This document shows positions 1 through 5,195 of a stretch of DNA of 5,841 nt, piece after piece; the first letter of the stretch is position 1, and each line of letters starts with the position of its first letter. The translations under genes were made by a program, and so were the position numbers. The notes under the pieces are model-generated. The model was not told the DNA's origin. It searched no databases and worked only from the letters and a program-made list of their open reading frames with translations. This DNA comes from Streptosporangiaceae bacterium (GTDB lineage Bacteria > Actinomycetota > Actinomycetes > Streptosporangiales > Streptosporangiaceae), in NCBI GenBank assembly GCA_030045295.1, contig JASIGD010000190.1, positions 1-5,841 on the forward strand, in the 5' to 3' direction.

Positions 1-153
1 CTGGCCGAGCAGGTAGGGCTTGAACGGCTGCATGCCGGCGATGACGAACAGGACCGTGGGATCATCGGCAACCAGGGAGGCCGACGGCACGATGGTGTGC
101 CCCTGCTGTTTGAAATAGGCAAGGAAGCGGCGGGCGATCTCTGCCGACTCCAT
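1..153 (-). CDS. alaS: Alanyl-tRNA synthetase, N-terminal fragment (runs off the left edge)
   Basis: Charges tRNA-Ala with alanine in the cytoplasm. Only the first 51 codons are present. They read [19 protein letters not shown], then a [12 protein letters not shown] block and [13 protein letters not shown], which is the start of the class II catalytic domain of AlaRS. Many AlaRS proteins have Asn before AGM. Here it is Ile at residue 38; as I recall, Streptomyces proteins have Pro there, so this position varies in the phylum and I do not read it as damage. The ATG (153-151) overlaps the TAA stop of the upstream DUF6167 gene by one base (TAATG). A GAGGA Shine-Dalgarno (plus-strand 163-167) sits 9 bases upstream, inside that gene. 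Translational coupling with the upstream gene is therefore likely. The remaining catalytic, editing and C-Ala regions lie outside the window. Confidence 0.95.
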   Translation of the reverse strand, partial: MESAEIARRFLAYFKQQGHTIVPSASLVADDPTVLFVIAGMQPFKPYLLGQ

Positions 154-470
154 TAGCGGCCATCCTCGGGTTGTGGGTCGTGGTCAGCGCTGAGGCCGCT
201 GGCTGGCTCCAGCCCTCGTGCTCCGAGGGTAGAACCTTCGGGCGCGGAATGCGCAAGCCTATATTGCTCCATGCCTTCGCGCACATCACGGGTGAACCGG
301 ATGGTTTCCCCGGCCAAGGCGACCGCTCCGCGGCGGGTGCGCCCGACCGGGTCGCCGGGCCCGGTGAGGTTCAGCGTGCTGGACACGCGCCGGCCGAGAG
401 CGGAGACCCGCCGGTAGCCGTAGATGCCGGCTGCCGCTCCGGCGGCGAGCCAGAACCCACGGCGGATCAT
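153..470 (-). CDS. Small DUF6167-type membrane-associated protein of unknown function
   Basis: A 105-residue protein of unknown function. It opens with [20 protein letters not shown]: two Arg residues, then a short Ala/Gly-rich hydrophobic stretch (about residues 6-19) that could be a membrane anchor with a positively charged cytoplasmic side. The middle (about 50-72, with [12 protein letters not shown]) looks helical and charged. The last 30 residues are Gly/Ser/Pro-rich and probably disordered. The N-terminal pattern and the position directly before alaS match the small proteins called DUF6167 in Streptomyces and relatives. The start is ATG 470 with a GGGAGG ribosome-binding site 7 bases upstream (plus-strand 478-483). 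It overlaps the end of the DUF948 gene by 4 bases (ATGA) and its own stop overlaps the alaS start, so the three are probably translationally coupled. The anchor is an inference from hydrophobicity; there is no catalytic motif. Confidence 0.8.
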   Translation of the reverse strand: MIRRGFWLAAGAAAGIYGYRRVSALGRRVSSTLNLTGPGDPVGRTRRGAVALAGETIRFTRDVREGMEQYRLAHSAPEGSTLGARGLEPASGLSADHDPQPEDGR

Positions 471-922
471 CTCCGCGCCTCCCGGGCCAGCGCGCCGCGT
501 TCCACCACGCGGCCGGGAACCGCGGGCCGGGCGGTCCGGCGCAGGTTCACGGCGTGCCGGACGCCGTAGGCCACCGCGCCCACCCGGCCCACCGGGCCGT
601 CGGCGATCGTGCGGCCGAGGCCGGCCAGCGCCGTCACCTGCCCGGCGAGTTCGGTCATCCCGGCCTCCAGCTCATCCATGCTGGCCGTGACGGTTTCGGT
701 ACGGTCGAGCTGCTTTCCGGCCCGGTCCACCGCGGCCTGCGCCCCGTCGACCGCGGCCTGCGCGCGCTGCAGCAGCACGTCCCCCCGCTCGCGCAGGTCG
801 GCGACCAGGCGACTGGACTCGGACAGCAGTCGGCCCAGCCTGACCAGGACGAAGACGCCGGCGCACACCAGCAGTGCCCAGAAGACGGCGGCGATCAGAG
901 CGGCTATGTCCGCCGCGTTCAT
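467..922 (-). CDS. DUF948 domain membrane-anchored coiled-coil protein
   Basis: A 151-residue protein of the DUF948 type, unknown in function. Residues about 6-28 form one hydrophobic segment (IAALIAAVFWALLVCAGVFV), which should anchor it in the membrane. Residues about 30-105 are an Ala/Leu/Arg/Asp-rich amphipathic helix, probably a coiled coil, containing an exact heptad duplication AQAAVDG-AQAAVDR at residues 54-67. The C-terminal third is basic and lacks motifs. The start is ATG 922. Two other ATG triplets just upstream (plus-strand cat at 934-936 and 937-939) are out of frame. The ribosome-binding site is weak (GGCGGCG). It lies 33 bp downstream of rarA and its TGA overlaps the next gene's ATG. 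The family is widespread in Gram-positive bacteria; its constant place between rarA and alaS in actinobacteria points to shared expression more than to a known shared job. Confidence 0.85.
   Translation of the reverse strand: MNAADIAALIAAVFWALLVCAGVFVLVRLGRLLSESSRLVADLRERGDVLLQRAQAAVDGAQAAVDRAGKQLDRTETVTASMDELEAGMTELAGQVTALAGLGRTIADGPVGRVGAVAYGVRHAVNLRRTARPAVPGRVVERGALAREARR
729..763 (-). repeat. Tandem heptad duplication inside the DUF948 gene
   Basis: The 14-mer accgcggcctgcgc occurs at 729-742 and again at 750-763 on the plus strand, offset by exactly 21 bp. This is seven codons, one coiled-coil heptad, and it encodes AQAAVDG followed by AQAAVDR. It looks like a small in-frame duplication that extended the coiled coil by one heptad. 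Confidence 0.8.
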
Positions 923-955
923 GACCGCGCCGCCATCATGACTGCCCCGTCCGCG

Positions 956-2311
956 TCATGGCTGCTCCTTGTCCGTTTTCTTCAGGATGGCCCGGATCCG
1001 CCCGGCGCGGTCGGCGACGCGGGCTTCCAGGCCGTGTCCCGACGGCTCGTAGTACGTGCGGTCCGCCACCGGATCGGGTGCGTAGCGCTGCGCGACGATG
1101 CCGTCATCGAAGTCGTGCGGGTACAGGTAGCCCTCACCGTGGCCGACCTTGCCCGCCCCAGGATAGTGCGCATCGCGCAGGTGCGCGGGCACTGCGCCCA
1201 CTAGCCCCGCTCGCACGTCCGCGTCGGCCGCGCCGATCGCCTTGACCACCGCGTTGGATTTGGGGGCCAGCGATATGTGGATCACGGCCTGGGCGAGGTT
1301 GATCCTGGCCTCGGGCAGCCCGACGAACTCGACCGCCTGCGCCGCGGCGACCGCGGTCTGCAGCGCGGTGGGGTCGGCCATGCCGACGTCCTCGCTGGCG
1401 TGCACGATCAGCCGCCGGGCGATGAACCGCGGGTCCTCCCCCGCGGCGATCATCCTGGCCAGGTAGTGCAGGGCCGCGTCGACGTCGCTGCCGCGCATGG
1501 ATTTGATGAACGCGCTGATCACGTCGTAGTGCTGGTCACCGTCACGGTCGTAGCGCAGCGCGGCCCGGTCCACCGCGCGTTCGAGCGTCGCGACGTCGAT
1601 CTGGCCGCCGGCCGGCAGGCCGAGCGCGGCGGCCTCCAGGTAGGTGAGCGCCCGCCGCGCGTCGCCGCCCGCCAGCCGGACCAGGTGATCGGCGGCCTCG
1701 TCGTCGAGCGCGACGCGGCCGCCGAGCCCGCGAGGATCGGCCAGCGCGCGGTTGACGACTTCGCGCACGTCGTCGTCGGACAGCGGCTGCAGGGTCAGCA
1801 GCAGCGAACGGGAGAGCAGCGGTGACACGACGGAGAAGAAGGGGTTCTCCGTGGTTGCGCCGATAAACGACACCCAGCGGTTCTCCACCGCCGGCAGCAG
1901 CGCGTCCTGCTGCGCCTTGCTGAACCTGTGTACTTCATCGATGAACAGCACGGTCTGGGTGCCGCTCAGGCCGAGCGTGCGGCGGGCCGCGTCGACGGCC
2001 GCCCGCACGTCCTTGACCCCGGCGCTCACCGCCGACAGCTCCACGAAGCGCCGCCTGGTGACCTGGCTGACCACGTAGGCCAGCGTCGTCTTGCCGGTGC
2101 CGGCAGGGCCCCACAGCAGCAGTGACATCGGCGCATCGTTGTCGATCAGCTTGCGGAATGGCGTGCCCTCGCCGGTCAGGTGGCGCTGCCCGATCACCTC
2201 GTCCAGGGTGCGCGGGCGCATCCGGACCGCCAGCGGCGCGGCGGCCTGAGCCGCCTCCTGCTCCGCCTCATCGAACAGGCTTGCGGCGTCTCCCCCTTCC
2301 GTACTGCCCAC
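956..2311 (-). CDS. rarA: Replication-associated recombination protein A (RarA/MgsA), AAA+ ATPase
   Basis: A 451-residue AAA+ ATPase of the RarA/MgsA/WRNIP1 family, which acts at stalled replication forks and interacts with single-stranded-DNA-binding protein in characterised relatives. Numbered from the GTG at 2311: Walker A GPAGTGKT (68-75), Walker B FIDE (123-126) followed by [13 protein letters not shown], sensor 1 GATTEN (151-156), arginine-finger loop LLSRS (165-169), sensor 2 GDARRAL (216-222). The C-terminal tetramerisation part contains [11 protein letters not shown] (253-263), [10 protein letters not shown] and [11 protein letters not shown] (291-301). All key residues are present and the length is normal (about 450). 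The reading frame extends upstream to a GTG at 2374, but I chose 2311 because homologues begin a few residues before the SLFD-like motif. A GGGAG lies 12 bases upstream, a long spacing. A hairpin sits directly against this site. It is 73 bp downstream of aspS. Confidence 0.95.
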   Translation of the reverse strand: MGSTEGGDAASLFDEAEQEAAQAAAPLAVRMRPRTLDEVIGQRHLTGEGTPFRKLIDNDAPMSLLLWGPAGTGKTTLAYVVSQVTRRRFVELSAVSAGVKDVRAAVDAARRTLGLSGTQTVLFIDEVHRFSKAQQDALLPAVENRWVSFIGATTENPFFSVVSPLLSRSLLLTLQPLSDDDVREVVNRALADPRGLGGRVALDDEAADHLVRLAGGDARRALTYLEAAALGLPAGGQIDVATLERAVDRAALRYDRDGDQHYDVISAFIKSMRGSDVDAALHYLARMIAAGEDPRFIARRLIVHASEDVGMADPTALQTAVAAAQAVEFVGLPEARINLAQAVIHISLAPKSNAVVKAIGAADADVRAGLVGAVPAHLRDAHYPGAGKVGHGEGYLYPHDFDDGIVAQRYAPDPVADRTYYEPSGHGLEARVADRAGRIRAILKKTDKEQP

Positions 2312-2323
2312 GTTCCGACCATA

Positions 2324-2371
2324 CTCCCGGCTACGGACCGCCACCTCCCGTCGACGGCTGGCGGGTAGCCG
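2324..2371 (-). promoter_or_regulatory. Imperfect hairpin abutting the rarA ribosome-binding site
   Basis: In the aspS-rarA gap, read on the minus strand, CGGCTAC-CCGCC (2371-2360) can pair with GGCGG-TCC-GTAGCCG (2342-2328), giving 7 + 5 base pairs with a 3-nt bulge. The 17-nt interior contains the perfect palindrome CCGTCGACGG (2357-2348). The last base of the 3' arm is the first base of the GGGAG Shine-Dalgarno (2328-2324) of rarA. No U tract follows, so a classical intrinsic terminator is unlikely. It could be a U-less actinobacterial terminator for aspS or a translation/attenuation element for rarA. The pairing is visible in the sequence; the role is inference. Confidence 0.45.
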
Positions 2372-2384
2372 CACCCCCCGGGCG

Positions 2385-4130
2385 CTAACGGCCCGAATCG
2401 TCGCCGGGTACGACGTCGATGCCGGCTTCGCGGCGCTGCTCGGGGGTGATGGGGGTGGGCGCGCCGGTCAGCGGATCCAGCCCCGAGGCGGCCTTGGGGA
2501 ACGCGATCACGTCGCGGATCGTGGCGGCGCCCGCGAGCAGCATGCAGACCCGGTCCCAGCCGAACGCGATGCCACCGTGCGGCGGCGGCCCGTACTTGAA
2601 CGCGTCGAGCAGGAAGCCGAACTGCGACCGCGCCTCGGCGGGGGAAAGGCCGATCACGTCGAATACGGCCTGCTGCGTCGAGGACTTGTAGATACGGATC
2701 GACCCGCCGCCGATTTCGTACCCGTTGCAGACGATGTCGTAGGCGTCGGCCAGCGCGCCGCCCGGATCGACGGCGAACTTGTCCGCCCACTCGGGCAGCG
2801 GTGCGGTGAACGGGTGGTGCACCGAGGTCCAGCCGCCGGATCCGTCCTCCTCGAACATCGGCGCGTCGACGACCCACAGGAACGACCAGGCCGCCTCGTC
2901 GATCAGGCCGCACCGGCGGCCGATCTCCAGCCGTACCGCGCCGAGCAGTTCCCGCGCGGCCGGGGCCGGGCCGGCCGCGAAGAACACGCAGTCGCCCGGT
3001 TCGGCGCCGACCGCGGCGGCCAGACCGGACCTCTCCGCGTCCGACAGGTTCCTGGCCACCGGGCCGGATACCTCGCCGGAGGCGCCGATCAGCGCGTAGG
3101 CGAGCCCCCGGGCGCCGCGGGACCGCGCCCACTCCTGCCACCCGTCCAGCTCCCGCCGCGACTGCGACGCCCCGCCGGGCATGACCACGGCACCGACGTA
3201 CGGCGCCTGGAAGATCCGGAACTCGGTCGCCGCGAAGTACTCCGTCAGGTCGCTGAGCTCGCACGAGAACCGCAGGTCCGGCTTGTCCGAGCCGTACCGG
3301 GCCATCGCGTCCGCGTAGGTCATCCGGGTCAGCGGCCTGGGCACCTCGTAGCCCGTCAGCTCCCACCAGAGCCGCGCCACCACCTCCTCGGCGACGTCGA
3401 TGACGTCCTGCCGGGTAACGAAGGACATCTCGATGTCGATCTGGGTGAACTCCGGCTGCCTGTCCTTGCGGAAGTCCTCGTCCCGGAAGCACCGGGCCAG
3501 CTGGTAGTAGCGCTCGATCCCGCCGACCATGAGCAGCTGCTTAAAGAGCTGCGGCGACTGCGGCAGCGCGTACCAGCGGCCCGGCTGAAGTCGCACCGGG
3601 ACCAGGAAGTCGCGCGCGCCTTCCGGGGTGGACCTGGTCAGGTCGGGCGTCTCCACGTTGACGAACCTGTGCTCGCGCATCACCTCGTACAGCAGGTAGG
3701 CGGCCTGAGACCGGATCCGCAGCGCCCGCGCGGTGTTCTCCCGCCTGATATCGAGGTAGCGGTACTTGAGCCGGATGTCCTCGCTGACTTCCGCGGACCC
3801 TTCGACGGGAAACGGCAGCGGCTCGGCCTCGCTGAGCACCTCCACCTCGTCCGCGACCACCTCGATCTCGCCGGTGGGCAGCTCCGGGTTCTCGTTCCCG
3901 GCCGGCCGGAGCCGCACGCGCCCGGTCACCAGCACGCAGAACTCGGCCCTCAGCTCGTGCGCGACCGCCTCCTCGCCGCGCCAGACGACCTGGGCCACGC
4001 CGCTCGCGTCCCGCAGGTCGATGAAGACCACGCCGCCGTGGTCCCGGCGCCGCGCCACCCAGCCGGCCAGCACCACGTACTCTCCCGCGTGCGACGCCCG
4101 GAGCGTTCCCGCCTCGTGGGTGCGGATCAT
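2385..4130 (-). CDS. aspS: Aspartyl-tRNA synthetase, bacterial type (possibly non-discriminating AspRS)
   Basis: A 581-residue class II aminoacyl-tRNA synthetase that attaches aspartate to tRNA-Asp, and perhaps to tRNA-Asn. Domains in order: N-terminal OB-fold anticodon-binding domain (about 1-105, [18 protein letters not shown] at 24-41); catalytic core with [11 protein letters not shown] (168-178), [10 protein letters not shown] (191-200) and motif 2 [16 protein letters not shown] (215-230); the bacterial GAD insertion (about 285-405); and motif 3 GIAFGWDR (520-527), followed by IRDVIAFPK and [14 protein letters not shown]. Length is normal for bacterial AspRS. His31 and Gly78 (in RPAG) appear to match residues tied to relaxed tRNA specificity in the Pseudomonas enzyme, so it may also feed the GatCAB route to Asn-tRNA. 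The start ATG 4130 is preceded by AAGGAAAGGGG, with GGGG 9 bases away. It lies 30 bp downstream of the MBL gene, most likely in the same transcript. Confidence 0.97.
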   Translation of the reverse strand: MIRTHEAGTLRASHAGEYVVLAGWVARRRDHGGVVFIDLRDASGVAQVVWRGEEAVAHELRAEFCVLVTGRVRLRPAGNENPELPTGEIEVVADEVEVLSEAEPLPFPVEGSAEVSEDIRLKYRYLDIRRENTARALRIRSQAAYLLYEVMREHRFVNVETPDLTRSTPEGARDFLVPVRLQPGRWYALPQSPQLFKQLLMVGGIERYYQLARCFRDEDFRKDRQPEFTQIDIEMSFVTRQDVIDVAEEVVARLWWELTGYEVPRPLTRMTYADAMARYGSDKPDLRFSCELSDLTEYFAATEFRIFQAPYVGAVVMPGGASQSRRELDGWQEWARSRGARGLAYALIGASGEVSGPVARNLSDAERSGLAAAVGAEPGDCVFFAAGPAPAARELLGAVRLEIGRRCGLIDEAAWSFLWVVDAPMFEEDGSGGWTSVHHPFTAPLPEWADKFAVDPGGALADAYDIVCNGYEIGGGSIRIYKSSTQQAVFDVIGLSPAEARSQFGFLLDAFKYGPPPHGGIAFGWDRVCMLLAGAATIRDVIAFPKAASGLDPLTGAPTPITPEQRREAGIDVVPGDDSGR

Positions 4131-4160
4131 CGAGCACTGCCCCTTTCCTTCATCCGCGAA

Positions 4161-4937
4161 TCACAGCCCCTTGGGCCGGCCCCGAGCCGGCCGGGCGGCA
4201 GGCGTGGAGGGGCCTGAGGGTTCGAGGCCGGCCAGGAACGGATTGCTCCGGCGCTCGGCGCCGATCGTCGTCCGCGGTCCGTGCCCGGACAGCACCACGG
4301 TCTCGTCCGGCAGGGTCAGGCAGACCCGCGCCAGGCTGCGCAGGATCGTCGGATAGTCTCCGCCGGGCAGGTCGGTCCGGCCGATCGACCCGGCAAACAG
4401 CAGGTCGCCCGAAAACAAGATGCCGGCTGCGTCCATTTCGCTTTTGCTTGGCACCGTGATCGGCTCTTCTGCTGCGGCAGCGGGAGCCTCGAGCGGCATC
4501 CGGAATGTCACCGAGCCTTCGGTGTGACCCGGTGCGTGGTCCACGATGATCTCGAGCCCCACTAGGCTCAGCTTCATCCCATCGGACAGGTCTTTCACGT
4601 CATCCGGCTCGGTGAATTTCAGGCCGCCGAACAGTTCCTGTCCTATCCCCAGCGAGAAACCCTTCGCCGGGTCGCTAAGCAATGCGCGATCGGCGGGATG
4701 GATGTAGGCGGGGATGCCTTTGGCGTCGCAGACCGGGGCGACGGACCACACGTGATCGATGTGACCGTGCGTGAGCAGGACGGCGGCCGGGCTGAGCCGG
4801 TGCTCAGCGAGGATGTCCTCGATTCCGGGTTCGGCGTCCTGGCCCGGATCGATGATTACGCACTGCTCGCCGGGCGCGGTCGCGACAACATAACAGTTGG
4901 CGGCGAATGCGCCTGCTGGGAACCCGGCGACGAGCAC
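4161..4937 (-). CDS. MBL-fold metallo-hydrolase, glyoxalase II-like
   Basis: A 258-residue metallo-beta-lactamase-fold hydrolase of the glyoxalase II/YcbL-like group; the natural substrate is unknown, thioester hydrolysis being the usual guess. Metal ligands are all visible: THGHIDH (56-62), APGH (His138), FSGD (Asp178) and SGHGP (His219), giving a two-metal site. The N-terminal AGFPAGAFAANCYVV and the SIGRTDLPGGD loop (184-194) are typical of the actinobacterial protein found next to the cyclophilin gene. Two parts look non-core: an Ala/Glu-rich insertion (about 149-171) between the third and fourth ligand motifs, and a Pro/Arg-rich tail (about 237-258). Its codons end in A or T more often than those of aspS (AAA, TTT, TTG, CTT, ATA occur). 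GTG 4937 is the start, with AAAGGA 5 bases upstream. It heads the minus-strand unit and is divergent from the cyclophilin gene. Confidence 0.9.
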   Translation of the reverse strand: MLVAGFPAGAFAANCYVVATAPGEQCVIIDPGQDAEPGIEDILAEHRLSPAAVLLTHGHIDHVWSVAPVCDAKGIPAYIHPADRALLSDPAKGFSLGIGQELFGGLKFTEPDDVKDLSDGMKLSLVGLEIIVDHAPGHTEGSVTFRMPLEAPAAAAEEPITVPSKSEMDAAGILFSGDLLFAGSIGRTDLPGGDYPTILRSLARVCLTLPDETVVLSGHGPRTTIGAERRSNPFLAGLEPSGPSTPAARPARGRPKGL

Positions 4938-4942
4938 AATCG

Positions 4943-4948
4943 TCCTTT
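4943..4948 (-). promoter_or_regulatory. Ribosome-binding site of the MBL hydrolase gene
   Basis: On the minus strand AAAGGA ends 5 bases before GTG 4937. It fixes that GTG as the start, and the encoded N-terminus (LVAGFPAGAF) fits relatives. Confidence 0.75.
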
Positions 4949-4966
4949 CTGACGGTACGGTGTCTC

Positions 4967-4996
4967 AGGCTACCGAGGGACCGGCATGGCCGCGAA
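4967..4996 (-). promoter_or_regulatory. Possible sigma-70-type promoter for the MBL-aspS-rarA-alaS unit
   Basis: Read on the minus strand, TTCGCG (4996-4991) and TAGCCT (4972-4967) are separated by 18 bp. TAGCCT fits the loose actinobacterial -10 pattern TAnnnT; the -35 match is poor (3 of 6 to TTGACA). A start about 7 bases downstream of the -10 would give a leader of some 20-25 bases containing the AAAGGA site. It is placed where the promoter of the unit should be, but motif support is weak. Confidence 0.3.
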
Positions 4997-5037
4997 CCGA
5001 TAACGAAGGGTACCGATCCCGGCACGATGCAGGTAGA

Positions 5038-5055
5038 TTCGCGAGCGATCGCGAA
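5038..5055. promoter_or_regulatory. Operator-like inverted repeat
   Basis: TTCGCGA-GCGA-TCGCGAA is a perfect inverted repeat with 7-bp arms and a 4-bp spacer, near the middle of the divergent region. Size and symmetry suit a dimeric repressor or activator site. I do not recognise the regulator; it does not match the actinobacterial LexA box as I know it. Confidence 0.4.
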
Positions 5056-5059
5056 CTTT

Positions 5060-5094
5060 GCCGGGGCTTCCGGGAGGCGCCTCCTGGGGCCGGC
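5060..5094. repeat. Imperfect inverted repeat around a 12-bp perfect palindrome
   Basis: GGAGGCGCCTCC (5073-5084) is a perfect palindrome. With one mismatched pair (5072/5085) symmetry continues through CC/GG (5070-5071 and 5086-5087). The outer GCCGG (5060-5064) and CCGGC (5090-5094) are also complementary. It could be a protein-binding site or an RNA hairpin in the cyclophilin leader if transcription starts upstream; it may also be chance in GC-rich DNA. Confidence 0.4.
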
Positions 5095-5179
5095 AATGCG
5101 CATGTTCGAGATCAGAGGTATACCGGGTTCGTTGGCCTGCCTCCCGTGAATACCAGCGGTAGTGAGATATCGACAGGCC

Positions 5180-5186
5180 AAGGAGG
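5180..5186 (+). promoter_or_regulatory. Strong ribosome-binding site of the cyclophilin gene
   Basis: AAGGAGG, close to the ideal anti-16S complement, ends 9 bases before GTG 5196 and decides that start codon. Confidence 0.85.
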
Positions 5187-5195
5187 ACACGACCG

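Larger units (their letters stand above)
4938..5195. other. Divergent intergenic region between the MBL and cyclophilin genes
   Basis: A 258-bp stretch without a convincing gene; short frames crossing it have no coherent homology or start signals. It must hold promoters for both divergent units. It contains an 18-bp inverted repeat (5038-5055), a 12-bp palindrome (5073-5084), smaller 8-bp palindromes (atgcgcat at 5096-5103 and ggtatacc at 5117-5124), and the strong AAGGAGG of the cyclophilin gene. I could not find a convincing -35/-10 pair for the plus-strand gene. Confidence 0.7.

Noticed and set aside
109..116. Ile in place of Asn before AGM in AlaRS as a possible inactivating change
   Set aside because: The corresponding residue also differs from Asn in Streptomyces-type AlaRS as I remember it, and the rest of the fragment is intact.
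2312..2374. Longer rarA start at GTG 2374
   Set aside because: It would add 21 residues ([13 protein letters not shown]...) encoded by the hairpin region, has no properly spaced ribosome-binding site, and makes the protein longer than relatives.
2194..3492. A 432-codon minus-strand frame overlapping aspS and rarA
   Set aside because: It is a shifted frame of aspS running into rarA, with an Arg/Gly-rich product and no motif. Both real genes are well supported in other frames.
2577..4217. A 546-codon open frame on the plus strand opposite aspS
   Set aside because: It is fully antisense to a clear AspRS. Its product is rich in Arg, Gly, Pro and Val, as expected for the complementary frame of GC-rich coding DNA, and it has no recognisable domain.
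5104..5109. GTTCGA half-site suggesting a LexA (SOS) box near the cyclophilin gene
   Set aside because: The matching TCGAAC half at the right spacing is absent, so this is only a half-site.
5117..5124. ggtatacc as a -10 element for the cyclophilin promoter
   Set aside because: No acceptable -35 lies 16-19 bp upstream, and the last two bases of TATACC do not fit the consensus; an 8-bp palindrome can occur by chance.
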